Assembly: GCA_006218025.1 (NCBI GenBank) | Contig: VBWA01000001.1 | Coordinates: forward strand, 235,092 to 299,091 | Length of the DNA stretch: 64,000 nt | Direction of reading: 5' to 3' | Source: Rhodocyclaceae bacterium | GTDB taxonomy: Bacteria > Pseudomonadota > Gammaproteobacteria > Burkholderiales > Rhodocyclaceae | Shown here: positions 30,572-38,607 of the stretch, piece after piece | Numbering within the stretch: position 1 is the first letter of the stretch | How the letters are laid out: each line of letters starts with the position of its first letter | Notes under the pieces: generated by a model | What the model was told of the DNA's origin: nothing | The model's input: only the letters and a program-made list of their open reading frames with translations | Database searches by the model: none | Program-made: the position numbers and the translations under genes

Positions 30572-31230
30572 TTGGCAGTATCCGAAATCAGCCCGAGACA
30601 AACGCTCCCGGCACGAGTTAATGCCTTATCCCAATCCTCATCGAGGACCTTACAGGCATCCAGAGCAGTCTTGTTTTCACCTAGCTCGACATGATCATTA
30701 AAAGCAACTTCTACAAGCCAATCCTTCGCAGGGAGAGGTTGCTTCAGGACGGGTTTGACCGAAATATTGAATAACCCATCACGATCATCGTCCCTACGAC
30801 TCTCAATCACCAATGACTTCATGCCAGGTGTTTTAACGTACGGTAGCCACGATTCTTTAGGTGCTAATGTATGTCCGACACAATGCCAACTATCCTCATT
30901 TGGCATCCGGTATTGAATTTCCCGGTTCATTCCAATCTGCTTAACGGGCGTGTATTCGAGTAGTCTGAAAGTCCCAATCACCAGATCGCGTAGTGGGCCA
31001 AATTTGGATTCATCGGCAGTTTTAGCCACGAAGCGCTCGCCAACCACTTCAATGCGTACCCACGCCATCGTAAAGATCGCGATGTCATTGGAGATCATTT
31101 CAATAGTAGCGTTATCTGTCTCCGTAGCGGGAAGAAGCATCTGCTTCTCAAACCATGCTGGATGAAAGATGCCTGGGTTAAAGGAGCCAATTAGAACTAT
31201 AGAAGCACTGTCTGCAGCCTTCTGAATCAC
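30568..31230 (-). CDS. Unknown 220-residue protein of the MBL cassette
   Basis: Starts with GTG behind TAGGAGCTTGAACA. Segments include IVLIGSFNPGIFHPAWFEKQ, NDIAIFTMAWVRIEVVGERF, LLEYTPVKQIGMNREIQYRM and LVEVAFNDHVELGENKTALD. The pattern, a beta-rich N-terminal half and repeated strand segments, resembles sporadically distributed proteins of phage-defence islands, but I cannot name the family. It opens the cassette unless the truncated frame at 31253 once preceded it. Confidence 0.75.
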   Translation of the reverse strand: MIQKAADSASIVLIGSFNPGIFHPAWFEKQMLLPATETDNATIEMISNDIAIFTMAWVRIEVVGERFVAKTADESKFGPLRDLVIGTFRLLEYTPVKQIGMNREIQYRMPNEDSWHCVGHTLAPKESWLPYVKTPGMKSLVIESRRDDDRDGLFNISVKPVLKQPLPAKDWLVEVAFNDHVELGENKTALDACKVLDEDWDKALTRAGSVCLGLISDTAK

Positions 31231-31252
31231 TGTTCAAGCTCCTAAAGCCAAT

Positions 31253-31600
31253 CTATTGAAGGTTAGCCAAATTTGCGTCGAAAAAGACACGAGCGTCAAA
31301 GTTACCATTGTCCTTAGAGAAGAAATTGGCGCTCAAACGAGGGAAGATTTTGCATTTTATGCCATTCCGCTCGAAATGGTAAAAACTCCATGATGGCCGA
31401 TTCAAGACAATTTCTGAGCGCCGGGTTTTGGCCGCTCTTAACGCTACACATTCTTCGAAGCCGACACTGAACCAGAATTCGGCTTGACCGTTCCAATCAA
31501 AATGAGAGTGTCTCCTTCGGCCTACAAACTCAAATTCGCGAAAAGCTGGCGACCGGCGGCTTGATCGCGGATTGCCGACTGTCCCTCGCGAAGACGGCAA
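31253..31600 (-). pseudogene. Probable 5'-truncated gene upstream of the MBL cassette
   Basis: A 115-residue frame with no ATG; the first possible start is TTG at its far end. The part after residue 20 reads like a real protein (FDWNGQAEFWFSVGFEECVA; LNRPSWSFYHFERNGIKCKI), rich in Phe and Trp and of the same lower GC as the cassette. Its stop lies 22 nt before the cassette. The upstream end meets higher-GC DNA near 31560, beside the broken higA. I read it as the rest of a gene cut by recombination. Confidence 0.45.
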
Positions 31601-31621
31601 GCCCCTTGCGCGGCGGATCGG

Positions 31622-31890
31622 TCAGGCCGCCGCGTGATGGAAGACCCGGATTCTGGGCGCAATCTTTTCCTGAAGTGTGCGGGCCGCTATCCGCATGTCG
31701 TACTCCGTCTGCAGGTTCATCCAGAACCGGGGTCCATTCCGAAAAACAGGCCCAGGCGCAGTGCCGTGTCGGCGGTTATCGGTCGGGCGCCATTCACCAG
31801 TTCGCTGATGCGACGGGGCGATACATCGATGTCGACATTGCGAACTACAAGATTGGTAGCCATATCGATCTCCACTGCAGTAATCATTGA
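31622..31890 (-). pseudogene. Frameshifted HigA-type antitoxin gene
   Basis: Read on the minus strand from the ATG at 31890, codons give RRISELVNGARPITADTALR and LGLFFGMDP, the XRE helix-turn-helix of HigA. At about 31733 one C is missing; restoring it continues as RFWMNLQTEYDMRIAARTL and QEKIAPRI to a stop at 31622. The N-terminal 15 residues also differ from the usual HigA start, perhaps a second lesion. No HigB toxin gene lies nearby. Confidence 0.7.
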
Positions 31891-32018
31891 TTGCAGTCTA
31901 GCGACAGTGTGATTGCACTGCAGTCACATTCTGCCGGTGGTCGAAGGCCAAGCCTGGCCGACCCGTGCCAATACGCAAGCGCTGCACTCGTGGTCTGCTT
32001 CGCAAATGCTGCGACCGC

Positions 32019-32108
32019 TGTAGGGCCGACTTCAGTCGGCCGGGGTGGATTGGCGGACTGAAGTCCGCCCTACAGTTCGCCCTACGGTCTGCTCTACGGT
32101 CTGCCCCG
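32019..32108. repeat. REP-like cluster, second copy
   Basis: GTAGGGCCGACTTCAGTCGG at 32020 followed by the inverted form GGCGGACTGAAGTCCGCCCT at 32052 and decayed tails. Same order as the cluster at 13589. No gene is visible in 31891-32195. Confidence 0.85.
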
Positions 32109-32128
32109 CAATCCGCACTGAACAGCGC

Positions 32129-32149
32129 CGCCGTCTCGCCAGCGCCGAC
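32129..32149 (-). repeat. Short-form (A) repeat, intergenic
   Basis: CGCCGTCTCGCCAGCGCCGA followed by CTTTC, downstream of the ECF sigma factor gene. Confidence 0.85.
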
Positions 32150-32195
32150 TTTCGGGGCTGTGGTCGTGGATCGGCGGCGATGCGCCGCGGCCCGG

Positions 32196-32732
32196 TTACG
32201 CTTCGGGTCCGCGCGGGACGAAACAGCAGACTTCGCCGTTGGCGTCGAAGCTCACCTGGCAGGCTTCGGTCAGGCGCGCCTTGAGCCGCGCCCGCGCCCG
32301 CTGCACCCGCGACTTGGCGGCCGGTAAACCCAGGCCGATGCGGACGGCGTAATCCTTCTGGCTCATGCCCTCGATGTCGCAGCAAGTAATCGCGTCGCGA
32401 TCTTCCGCCGCCAGTTCGGCCAGCACGCGCGGCAGGCACTGCGCCAGGCCATCGACCGGCGCGAGCACGGCTTCCGGCTCGGCGGCCAGATCCTCGGGCA
32501 GCGGCACCTGGTCTTTGGCCAGGCGCAGGCGGTCGATCAGCAGGTTGCGCGCGGCATGAAACAGCCAGGCTCTTGGACTGTCGAGACCGCACAGGCCATT
32601 CGGCCGGCGCATCGCGCGCAGAAAAACTTCCTGCAACAGATCGTCGCCCTCGGCCTCGCTGCGCGCACGATGGCGCAGGAAGCGGCGCAGTTCGGTTTCG
32701 TGGGCGTTCCAGGCGTCGGTGAGGCAGCGCAT
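32196..32732 (-). CDS. ECF-type sigma-70 factor
   Basis: A 178-residue protein with region 2 (DLLQEVFLRAMRRPNGLCGL; RAWLFHAARNLLIDRLRLAK) and region 4 (ITCCDIEGMSQKDYAVRIGL; PAAKSRVQRARARLKARL) of an extracytoplasmic-function sigma factor of the SigZ-like kind. The C-terminus ends CQVSFDANGEVCCFVPR, a cysteine-containing tail that could sense metal or redox state. No anti-sigma gene is adjacent. It follows the GDCCVxC gene by one base. Confidence 0.9.
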   Translation of the reverse strand: MRCLTDAWNAHETELRRFLRHRARSEAEGDDLLQEVFLRAMRRPNGLCGLDSPRAWLFHAARNLLIDRLRLAKDQVPLPEDLAAEPEAVLAPVDGLAQCLPRVLAELAAEDRDAITCCDIEGMSQKDYAVRIGLGLPAAKSRVQRARARLKARLTEACQVSFDANGEVCCFVPRGPEA

Positions 32733-32733
32733 G

Positions 32734-32952
32734 TCAGCTTTTGGCGCAACAGCCCCGCTGATCCTGAATCGGCGGACAGGGCACGGTGCCGTAGGAACAG
32801 AACACGCAGCAGTCGCCGGGCTTGGGCTTGAGCAGCGCGTGGCAGCCTTCGCACTCGTAAAACCACTGGCAGGCGTCGGTGGGCATGGTCTCGGTTTTGA
32901 CGTGCCCGCACAGTGGACAGGTCAGCGTCGATTCGAGAATGATCTCAGCCAC
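32734..32952 (-). CDS. GDCCVxC-domain small zinc-ribbon-like protein
   Basis: A 72-residue protein with three Cys pairs: LTCPLCGHVKTE, YECEGCHALLKPK and the family signature GDCCVFCSYGTVPCPP. The domain is common beside mercury and arsenic resistance or ECF sigma genes; its action is not known. GTG start, overlapping the PIN toxin stop by 8 nt. Confidence 0.85.
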   Translation of the reverse strand: MAEIILESTLTCPLCGHVKTETMPTDACQWFYECEGCHALLKPKPGDCCVFCSYGTVPCPPIQDQRGCCAKS

Positions 32953-33382
32953 GCTTTTCCCGCACCAGATCGAAGCGTGCCAGGCCCAAGGCATCCGTCG
33001 CCGCGCAGAGCCGACGGTCGATACTGGCAAAACCGGCGCCCAGGCGGCGCGCGACCGCCAGATGCAGTGCGTCGCCTGGGCGCAATGGGCTGGGCGATTC
33101 CATGAGTACCGCCGCAGTACGGAAATCCGCCGGCTCAATTTCCACGGTGCCAAGCTGCGTCGACGCAAACCGCTGAAAATTGGCGAGCGCCTGTTGGCGA
33201 GTCTCGGCGTCGATGGCGCCGGTCCGCTGCTTGATGCCACCGATGCTGGCCATCTCGGTCAGGGTCCAGGCTGAAATCATCAGCCTTGATTTGTGCTGAC
33301 TTTCGAGGCGCGTCACGAGTTCTGCCGCGCCAGGCTCTCTAAAGAAGATCGCGCCCAGTACCGAAGTGTCGATGTAGATCAC
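32945..33382 (-). CDS. VapC-like PIN-domain toxin
   Basis: A 145-residue PIN protein: IYIDTSVLGAIFFREP with the first catalytic Asp, SAWTLTEMASI with Glu, GDALHLAVARRLGAGFASID with the later Asp residues. GTG start overlaps the antitoxin stop (GTGA), a standard toxin-antitoxin layout. Predicted RNase. Confidence 0.9.
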   Translation of the reverse strand: MIYIDTSVLGAIFFREPGAAELVTRLESQHKSRLMISAWTLTEMASIGGIKQRTGAIDAETRQQALANFQRFASTQLGTVEIEPADFRTAAVLMESPSPLRPGDALHLAVARRLGAGFASIDRRLCAATDALGLARFDLVREKRG

Positions 33383-33606
33383 AGCAGGTTCTGGTCGCGC
33401 ATCTCGGCGACAGTCAGCCCCGTGGTCGCCGCCGCTGCCACCCAATGGTGCAAGTCAGACCAGCCGAAGCCCACGGATCGCGGCTCGGGAACGAGGCGCG
33501 CCACCGGTTTTCCCCGCCGGGTGATGACGAGTTCCCCACCTGCCTCAACGTCCGCAAGCAAGGCGGATAAATGCGACTTGGCATTTGCCACAGTGGCACT
33601 TTTCAT
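33379..33606 (-). CDS. Phd/YefM-type antitoxin
   Basis: A 75-residue protein with the Phd pattern: ATVANAKSHLSALLADVEAG, ELVITRRGKPVARLVPEP. The C-terminal tail (LTVAEMRDQNLL) would wrap the PIN toxin. First gene of the PIN/GDCCVxC/sigma run. Confidence 0.9.
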   Translation of the reverse strand: MKSATVANAKSHLSALLADVEAGGELVITRRGKPVARLVPEPRSVGFGWSDLHHWVAAAATTGLTVAEMRDQNLL

Positions 33607-33697
33607 GGTCAGGGCTCCTTCAGATGGTCAGCTAGAGCAATACTCTGAGCTATGTTGGTCATCCTGTAAAGCATAGGCCTCTGTCAAACGGGCGGTT

Positions 33698-34765
33698 TCA
33701 GCCGCGCTCGTACCAGCCCTTGCTGGCATTGACCACCTTGACCACCAGCAGCATCACGGGCACCTCGATCAGCACGCCGACGACGGTGGCGAGCGCGGCG
33801 CCGGATTCGAAACCGAACAGGCTGATCGCGGCAGCGACCGCCAGCTCGAAGAAATTGGAGGCGCCGATCAGCGCCGACGGACAGGCCACGTTGTGCTTCT
33901 CGCCGACCGCGCGATTGAGCCAGTAGGCCAGCGCCGAATTGAAGAAGACCTGGATCAGGATCGGTACGGCGAGCAAGGCGATAATCAGCGGCTTGTCGAT
34001 GATGGCCTTGCCCTGGAAGGCGAACAGCAACACCAGCGTGGCCAGCAGCGCCGTGATCGACCAGGGCCCGATCTTCGCCATCATGGCGTCGAAGTGGGCC
34101 TGCCCCTTGCTCAGCAGCGACTTGCGCCAGATCTGGGCGAGGATCACCGGGATCACGATGTAGAGCACCACCGAAGTGAACAGCGTGTCCCACGGCACGG
34201 TGATGGCCGAGATGCCGAGCAGGAAGGCCACCAGCGGGGCGAAGGCGACGATCATGATGCTGTCGTTGAGCGCCACCTGCGACAGGGTGAACAGCGGATC
34301 GCCGTTGGTCAGCCGGCTCCAGACGAAAACCATCGCCGTGCAGGGCGCGGCGGCAAGCAGGATCAGGCCGGCGATATAGCTGTCGAGCTGATCGGCCGGC
34401 AGCATCGGCGCGAAGATGTTGCGGATGAACAGCCAGGCCAGGAGGGCCATCGAGAAGGGCTTCACCAGCCAGTTCACGAACAGCGTGACGCCGATGCCTT
34501 TGACATGGTTGCGGACTTCGTGCAGCGCGCCGAAATCCACCTTGACCAGCATCGGGATGATCATGATCCAGATCAGCAGGCCGACCGGCAGATTGACCCG
34601 CGCCACCTCCAGCTTGCCCAGCATCTGGAAGGGCGCCGGCAACCATTGGCCCAGCGCGATGCCGACCACGATGCAGAGAAAGACCCAGACGGTCAGGTAG
34701 CGCTCGAAGGTGGACATCGGCGCACCGGCGGCGACCTTGGCAGTGACCTCGCATTGTGCTGACAT
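33698..34765 (-). CDS. acr3: Arsenite efflux transporter ACR3
   Basis: A 355-residue protein with ten membrane spans and ACR3 motifs: LMIIPMLVKVDF-like IMIIPMLVKVDFGAL, LAAAPCTAMVFVWSRLTNGD with the essential Cys, and FNSALAYWLNRAVG. It exports arsenite (and perhaps antimonite) using the proton gradient. It follows arsC with 3 nt between. Confidence 0.95.
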   Translation of the reverse strand: MSAQCEVTAKVAAGAPMSTFERYLTVWVFLCIVVGIALGQWLPAPFQMLGKLEVARVNLPVGLLIWIMIIPMLVKVDFGALHEVRNHVKGIGVTLFVNWLVKPFSMALLAWLFIRNIFAPMLPADQLDSYIAGLILLAAAPCTAMVFVWSRLTNGDPLFTLSQVALNDSIMIVAFAPLVAFLLGISAITVPWDTLFTSVVLYIVIPVILAQIWRKSLLSKGQAHFDAMMAKIGPWSITALLATLVLLFAFQGKAIIDKPLIIALLAVPILIQVFFNSALAYWLNRAVGEKHNVACPSALIGASNFFELAVAAAISLFGFESGAALATVVGVLIEVPVMLLVVKVVNASKGWYERG

Positions 34766-34768
34766 GGA

Positions 34769-35275
34769 CTACTCCCCGGTGTGAATTTGGCGTGCCGCCA
34801 GCGCCGACTGTTCAGGGCTCATGGTTTCCAGCGGCAGGGCGAGAAAGGCTTCGATGCGCTTCTTCAGGGATTGATAGGCTTCCTCGAAGGCCTCGCGCCG
34901 CGCCTCGATTGGCTCGACATGGGCCGGATCGGGAATGCCCCAATGCGCCGTAGCCGGGTGGCCGGGCCAGACCGGGCAGGTTTCTGCGGCCGCGTTGCCG
35001 CAGACGGTAAAGATGAAGTCGAAAGTCGGCGCTGGCGGTACGGCGCTGGCGTTGAACTCGTCCCAGGATTTGCTGCGTGCGCCCGCGCAGGGCACGCCGT
35101 GCTTCGCCAGGGTTTCCAGCGCCACCGGATTGACCACGCCGCCCGGCTTGCTCCCCGCCGACCACGCCTTGACGCGGCCCTTGCCGAGATGGTTGAACAG
35201 CATCTCGCCGAGAATGCTGCGGGCGGAATTACCGGTGCACAGCACCAGCACCTTGAAAGTCCTGCTCATCGCCAT
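34769..35275 (-). CDS. arsC: Arsenate reductase, thioredoxin-type (LMW-PTP fold)
   Basis: A 168-residue enzyme. The phosphatase-like loop VLCTGNSARS holds the nucleophilic Cys; FTVCGNAAAETCPVWPG carries the cysteines of the disulfide cascade and HWGIPDPA the acidic loop. The segment AVPPAPTF, where relatives have a short APKM-like turn, is encoded by a repeat at 35025. A weaker copy of the repeat lies at the 3' end (34788). Two ATGs (35275 and 35269) fit the GAGGAG site; the first was kept. Confidence 0.93.
   Translation of the reverse strand: MAMSRTFKVLVLCTGNSARSILGEMLFNHLGKGRVKAWSAGSKPGGVVNPVALETLAKHGVPCAGARSKSWDEFNASAVPPAPTFDFIFTVCGNAAAETCPVWPGHPATAHWGIPDPAHVEPIEARREAFEEAYQSLKKRIEAFLALPLETMSPEQSALAARQIHTGE
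35025..35045 (+). repeat. Short-form (A) repeat inside arsC
   Basis: GTCGGCGCTGGCGGTACGGC followed by G, preceded by GAAA. Read from the minus strand as AVPPAPTF just before the FIFTVCG cysteine motif. Confidence 0.88.
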
Positions 35276-35282
35276 ACGCTCC

Positions 35283-36215
35283 TCAAAGATCGAAATCGGC
35301 ATCGAAAGGCTTCGCGCCTTTCACTACCGGCAGAGTCAGCGTCCGGTCCCAGTCGCTCCAGCCGCCGTTGTAGACGCGCACGTCCCTGTAGCCGATCGCC
35401 TTCAGTTGCAGCCAGGCCAGGGTGGAGCGGAAACCGTCGTGGCAGTAGGTGATGACGGTGTTCGTACGCGGCACGTCCTTGTAAATCGCGGCGATCTCGC
35501 TCAGGGATTTCCACTGCTGCGACTGGCCGTCGACCCCCTGCAGGCTGACGATGTTGATGGCGCCGGGAATGTGTCCGCCCTGTACCGAATGCTGGATGCG
35601 GCTGCCGTCATACATGTCCGCCGGACGGGCGTCGAGCAGCGTGATCTGCGCATCGCGCCCGGCGACGACGCGGCGATAGACATCGGTCCAGCCGACCATG
35701 CCGGTGGCCGGCGCGGCTTTCAGCGTCACCTTTCCCGGCGGGCGCTTTGCCGTCGGCGCTTTGCTCAGTTCGTTGAACCCGGTCCAGCCGATGGTGCCGC
35801 CATCGAGCAGCTTGACGCGCTTCATGTCGAAGCCGTACAGGTCGAGCAGGAACATCACGCGCGAGGCCAGCGCGGTCGAGGAATCGTCATAGACCACGAC
35901 CGTCGAGTCGTCGTTGATGCCCCAGCGCCGCAGCGCGGCCTGAAACGCGGCGCGGGAGGGAAAGCGCATGATGGGCATCTCGTCGTTGGCGCCAAGATCG
36001 GCGAAGCGCTGCAGCTGCACGGCGCCGGGAATGTGGCCGACGGTGCTGTGGCGGTGCGGGTGATAGCGCACTTCGAGCACGACCAGCTTCGGGTCCTTCA
36101 GACGTTCCCCAAGCCAGTCGGCATCGACCAGGAAATCGGGCCTGTCGGCAGCGAAACTGGTGTGAATAAACAGGTTCAGCGCGACACAGAGCAGCAGGGC
36201 AAACAGCTTTTTCAT
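35283..36215 (-). CDS. Periplasmic two-domain rhodanese in the ars operon
   Basis: A 310-residue protein with a signal peptide (LFALLLCVALNLFIHTSFA). First domain: VVLEVRYHPHRHSTVGHIPG and VVVYDDSSTALAS, lacking Cys. Second domain: LLDARPADMYDGSRI, GGHIPGAINI and the active loop TYCHDGFRSTLAWL with the catalytic Cys. It sits between arsR and arsC, with AGAGGGAGACCTTG before the ATG, so it is expressed with arsenic resistance. Periplasmic sulfur donation to arsenite is possible but unproven. Confidence 0.9.
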   Translation of the reverse strand: MKKLFALLLCVALNLFIHTSFAADRPDFLVDADWLGERLKDPKLVVLEVRYHPHRHSTVGHIPGAVQLQRFADLGANDEMPIMRFPSRAAFQAALRRWGINDDSTVVVYDDSSTALASRVMFLLDLYGFDMKRVKLLDGGTIGWTGFNELSKAPTAKRPPGKVTLKAAPATGMVGWTDVYRRVVAGRDAQITLLDARPADMYDGSRIQHSVQGGHIPGAINIVSLQGVDGQSQQWKSLSEIAAIYKDVPRTNTVITYCHDGFRSTLAWLQLKAIGYRDVRVYNGGWSDWDRTLTLPVVKGAKPFDADFDL

Positions 36216-36229
36216 CAAGGTCTCCCTCT

Positions 36230-36565
36230 TCAATCGGCGCAGCGTTCGGCGCGGCCGGACATTATCTTGAGGCGCCTGATATCGGTCTTGAACTCAGGCA
36301 CGGCGCCGCTTGCCAGCGGCCTGAGCAGATCCATTGTCCAGCCCGGGAGCTTCGCCATCCGGTAATGCATCCAGGTGCCGTCACGGCGGGATGTCACCAG
36401 ACCGGCGCCCTTCATGACTCCCAGATGGCGCGAGATTTTGGGCTGGATTTCTTCGAGCGCAGTCGTCAGTTCGCAGACGCAAAGTTCCTCCCGCGCCAGA
36501 AGCAGGGCCAGAATCCGCCGCCGCGTGGGATCGGCCAGGGTGTCAAACAGGGCTTGAGGTTCCAT
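36230..36565 (-). CDS. arsR: ArsR-family repressor
   Basis: A 111-residue winged-helix repressor. LADPTRRRILALLLAREELC followed by VCELTTAL carries the CVC arsenite-sensing motif in the recognition-helix region, and QPKISRHLGVMKGAGLVTSR is the DNA-binding part. First gene of the arsR-rhodanese-arsC-acr3 operon; autoregulation is expected. Confidence 0.92.
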   Translation of the reverse strand: MEPQALFDTLADPTRRRILALLLAREELCVCELTTALEEIQPKISRHLGVMKGAGLVTSRRDGTWMHYRMAKLPGWTMDLLRPLASGAVPEFKTDIRRLKIMSGRAERCAD

Positions 36566-36573
36566 CGCGCGTA

Positions 36574-36595
36574 ATATACACGACGACAGATATAT
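36574..36595. promoter_or_regulatory. Possible ArsR operator
   Basis: ATATA and TATAT arms separated by 12 nt lie directly before the arsR start. ArsR sites are AT-rich imperfect palindromes in such positions. Spacing and bases are compatible, but the match is weak. Confidence 0.3.
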
Positions 36596-36677
36596 GCGGA
36601 AGCAGATGAAGGCGTGAATTTCGATGCCTTCGCCCCCCGGGTTACGGCGTCAAATGCTTCAGCGCTGCGTGGCTTCC

Positions 36678-37394
36678 TTACGAGATGTCCCGACCTTCGC
36701 CGGCCTCTTCCACCGTCCTCCCGTCGCGGATGTGGTAAATCCGTTTGAAGGTCGGAATGATTTTTTCGTCGTGGGTGACGACGATGATCGCGGTCTGATA
36801 TTGGCTGGCCATCTGGTTGAGGATGCGCATCACGGCCAGCGCCCGCTGGCTGTCGAGCGGCGCGGTCGGTTCGTCGGCGAGGATCACCGGCGGCTGGTTG
36901 GCAAGAGCGCGGGCGATCGAGACGCGCTGCTGCTCGCCGCCGGAAAGTTCGCTCGGCTGCGCGCCTGCGCGATGCGCGACGTCGAGCGCCTGCAGCAGCT
37001 CCAGCGCACGCGTTCGGGAAGGTGCGTTGGCGCGTCCCGCCAGCATCGGCAGCAGGGCGACGTTGTCGGTGACGTCGAGAAAGGGAATCAGGTAGGGCGC
37101 CTGGAAGATGAAGCCGATGCGGTCGCGCCGCAAGGCGCGCAGGTCCGGCGTTTTCCAGCCACCCTGGGCGCTGTCGTAGATCACTTCGCCGCCCAGTGTC
37201 ATGCGCCCGCGCGTCGGTTCGATCACCGCGCCGAGGCACTTGAGCAGCGTGGTCTTGCCCGATCCGCTGGGGCCGACCAGGCCGACCACCTCGCCGGGCG
37301 CGATGCGCATGTTCACTTCCTTCAGCGCATCGACGGCGGTGTCGCCCTCGCCGTAGCGCTTGCTGAGGCCTTCGATATGGATTCCTTCGTCCAT
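36678..37394 (-). CDS. MacB/LolD-type ABC transporter ATPase
   Basis: A 238-residue ATPase with Walker A GPSGSGKTTLLKCLG, Q-loop FIFQAPYLIPFLDV, signature LSGGEQQRVSIARAL, Walker B VILADEPTAPLDS. It energises the FtsX-like permease encoded one base upstream. Confidence 0.93.
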   Translation of the reverse strand: MDEGIHIEGLSKRYGEGDTAVDALKEVNMRIAPGEVVGLVGPSGSGKTTLLKCLGAVIEPTRGRMTLGGEVIYDSAQGGWKTPDLRALRRDRIGFIFQAPYLIPFLDVTDNVALLPMLAGRANAPSRTRALELLQALDVAHRAGAQPSELSGGEQQRVSIARALANQPPVILADEPTAPLDSQRALAVMRILNQMASQYQTAIIVVTHDEKIIPTFKRIYHIRDGRTVEEAGEGRDIS

Positions 37395-37395
37395 C

Positions 37396-38589
37396 TCAGC
37401 CTCCGATCGCCGTGGCGGGATCGACCTTCAGCGCAGCGCGGATGGCCAGCGTGCTGGCCAGCGCGCAGACCACCATGACGATGACAAGCGCGCGCATGGC
37501 GTCCGCCGTCTCCAGCAGCACATACTTGGGAAAGGCCGGCGCCCACAGCGTGGCGGAAATCTTGCCGACGATGAAGCCGATCAGGCCGAGGCCGAGCGCC
37601 TGTTGCAGGATCATGCCGGCGATGGTGCGGTTGCGGGTGCCGATGAGTTTCAGCACCGCGATTTCGCGGATCTTGCCCAGCGTCATGGTGTAGATGATGA
37701 AGGCGACGATCGCCGCGCTGACGATGGTGAGGATGGCGAGGAACATGCCGATCTGCTTGGCCGAGGTGGCGATCAGCTTGGCGATCAGGATCTCCTCCAT
37801 CTGCTCGCGGGTGTAGGCCTGCAAATGTTTCCAGCGGCGGATCTCCTGCGCCACGGTTTCCGCCGTGTCGCCAGCGCCGACTTTCACCAGCACCGCATTG
37901 ACGCTGTGATTGATGGTCTGCGACGCCGTCACCGCGTCGAGCAGGCCGGGCACGCCGGGGCGGTTCAGGGCGGGGTTGGCCGCCGTGCGCGCGCGGTCGG
38001 CGATGATCGCGTCGTTGTCCTTGAGGAACTGCGCCTCCTGCGCGTCCTTGAGCGGAATGAATACCATCGGATCGCCGCCGGAGGACACCATGCGCCGCGT
38101 CAGGCCGACCACTTCGTAGTCGTGGCGGCGGATGCGGATGTGCTCGCCGAGGCGGAAGCCGGTTTTCACATCGGCGATGGCCTCGTAGTGGCCGCGCAAA
38201 AGACGCCGCCCGGCCACCAGATAGCCCGGCTCGCCGGGCTGCCCCGGTTCGAAGCCGACCACCATGGTGCGCGAATCGGTGTCGCCATGGCGCACCTGCA
38301 TGGTCAGGTAGGTGACGTTCGCCGCCTGCGCCACGCCGGGCATGCCGAGCAGTCCGCGATACACATCGTCGCGGATGCTGGACGACTCGGCATACGGTCC
38401 CTGGGTGTCCTTCTGCACCACCCAGATGTCGGCACCGCTGTTGGTCAGCAGTACCCGCGCGTCATCGACCATGCCGCGATAGACGCCGGCCATGGTCAGC
38501 GTGGCGCCAATCAACAGGCCCAGCCCGACCCCGGTGAGGACGAACTTGCCCCAGGAATGCAGGATGTCGCGGCCGGCCAGACTGATCAT
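37396..38589 (-). CDS. FtsX/MacB-like ABC permease
   Basis: A 397-residue protein with one N-terminal span, a periplasmic domain of about 240 residues and three C-terminal spans (LAILTIVSAAIVAFIIYTMT; KLIGTRNRTIAGMILQQALG), the FtsX layout. KVGAGDTAE in the periplasmic domain is encoded by a repeat at 37861. It should form a tripartite exporter with the HlyD-like protein; no outer-membrane factor gene is present. Confidence 0.9.
   Translation of the reverse strand: MISLAGRDILHSWGKFVLTGVGLGLLIGATLTMAGVYRGMVDDARVLLTNSGADIWVVQKDTQGPYAESSSIRDDVYRGLLGMPGVAQAANVTYLTMQVRHGDTDSRTMVVGFEPGQPGEPGYLVAGRRLLRGHYEAIADVKTGFRLGEHIRIRRHDYEVVGLTRRMVSSGGDPMVFIPLKDAQEAQFLKDNDAIIADRARTAANPALNRPGVPGLLDAVTASQTINHSVNAVLVKVGAGDTAETVAQEIRRWKHLQAYTREQMEEILIAKLIATSAKQIGMFLAILTIVSAAIVAFIIYTMTLGKIREIAVLKLIGTRNRTIAGMILQQALGLGLIGFIVGKISATLWAPAFPKYVLLETADAMRALVIVMVVCALASTLAIRAALKVDPATAIGG
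37861..37881 (-). repeat. Short-form (A) repeat inside the ABC permease gene
   Basis: CGCCGTGTCGCCAGCGCCGA followed by CTTTC; read from the minus strand as KVGAGDTA in the periplasmic domain. Confidence 0.88.
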
Positions 38590-38607
38590 GATGTGATCAT
38601 GATGGGC

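Noticed and set aside
31561..31912. Plus-strand frames over the higA remnant
   Set aside because: The minus strand shows a clear HigA pattern once a single base is restored; the plus frames have no features.
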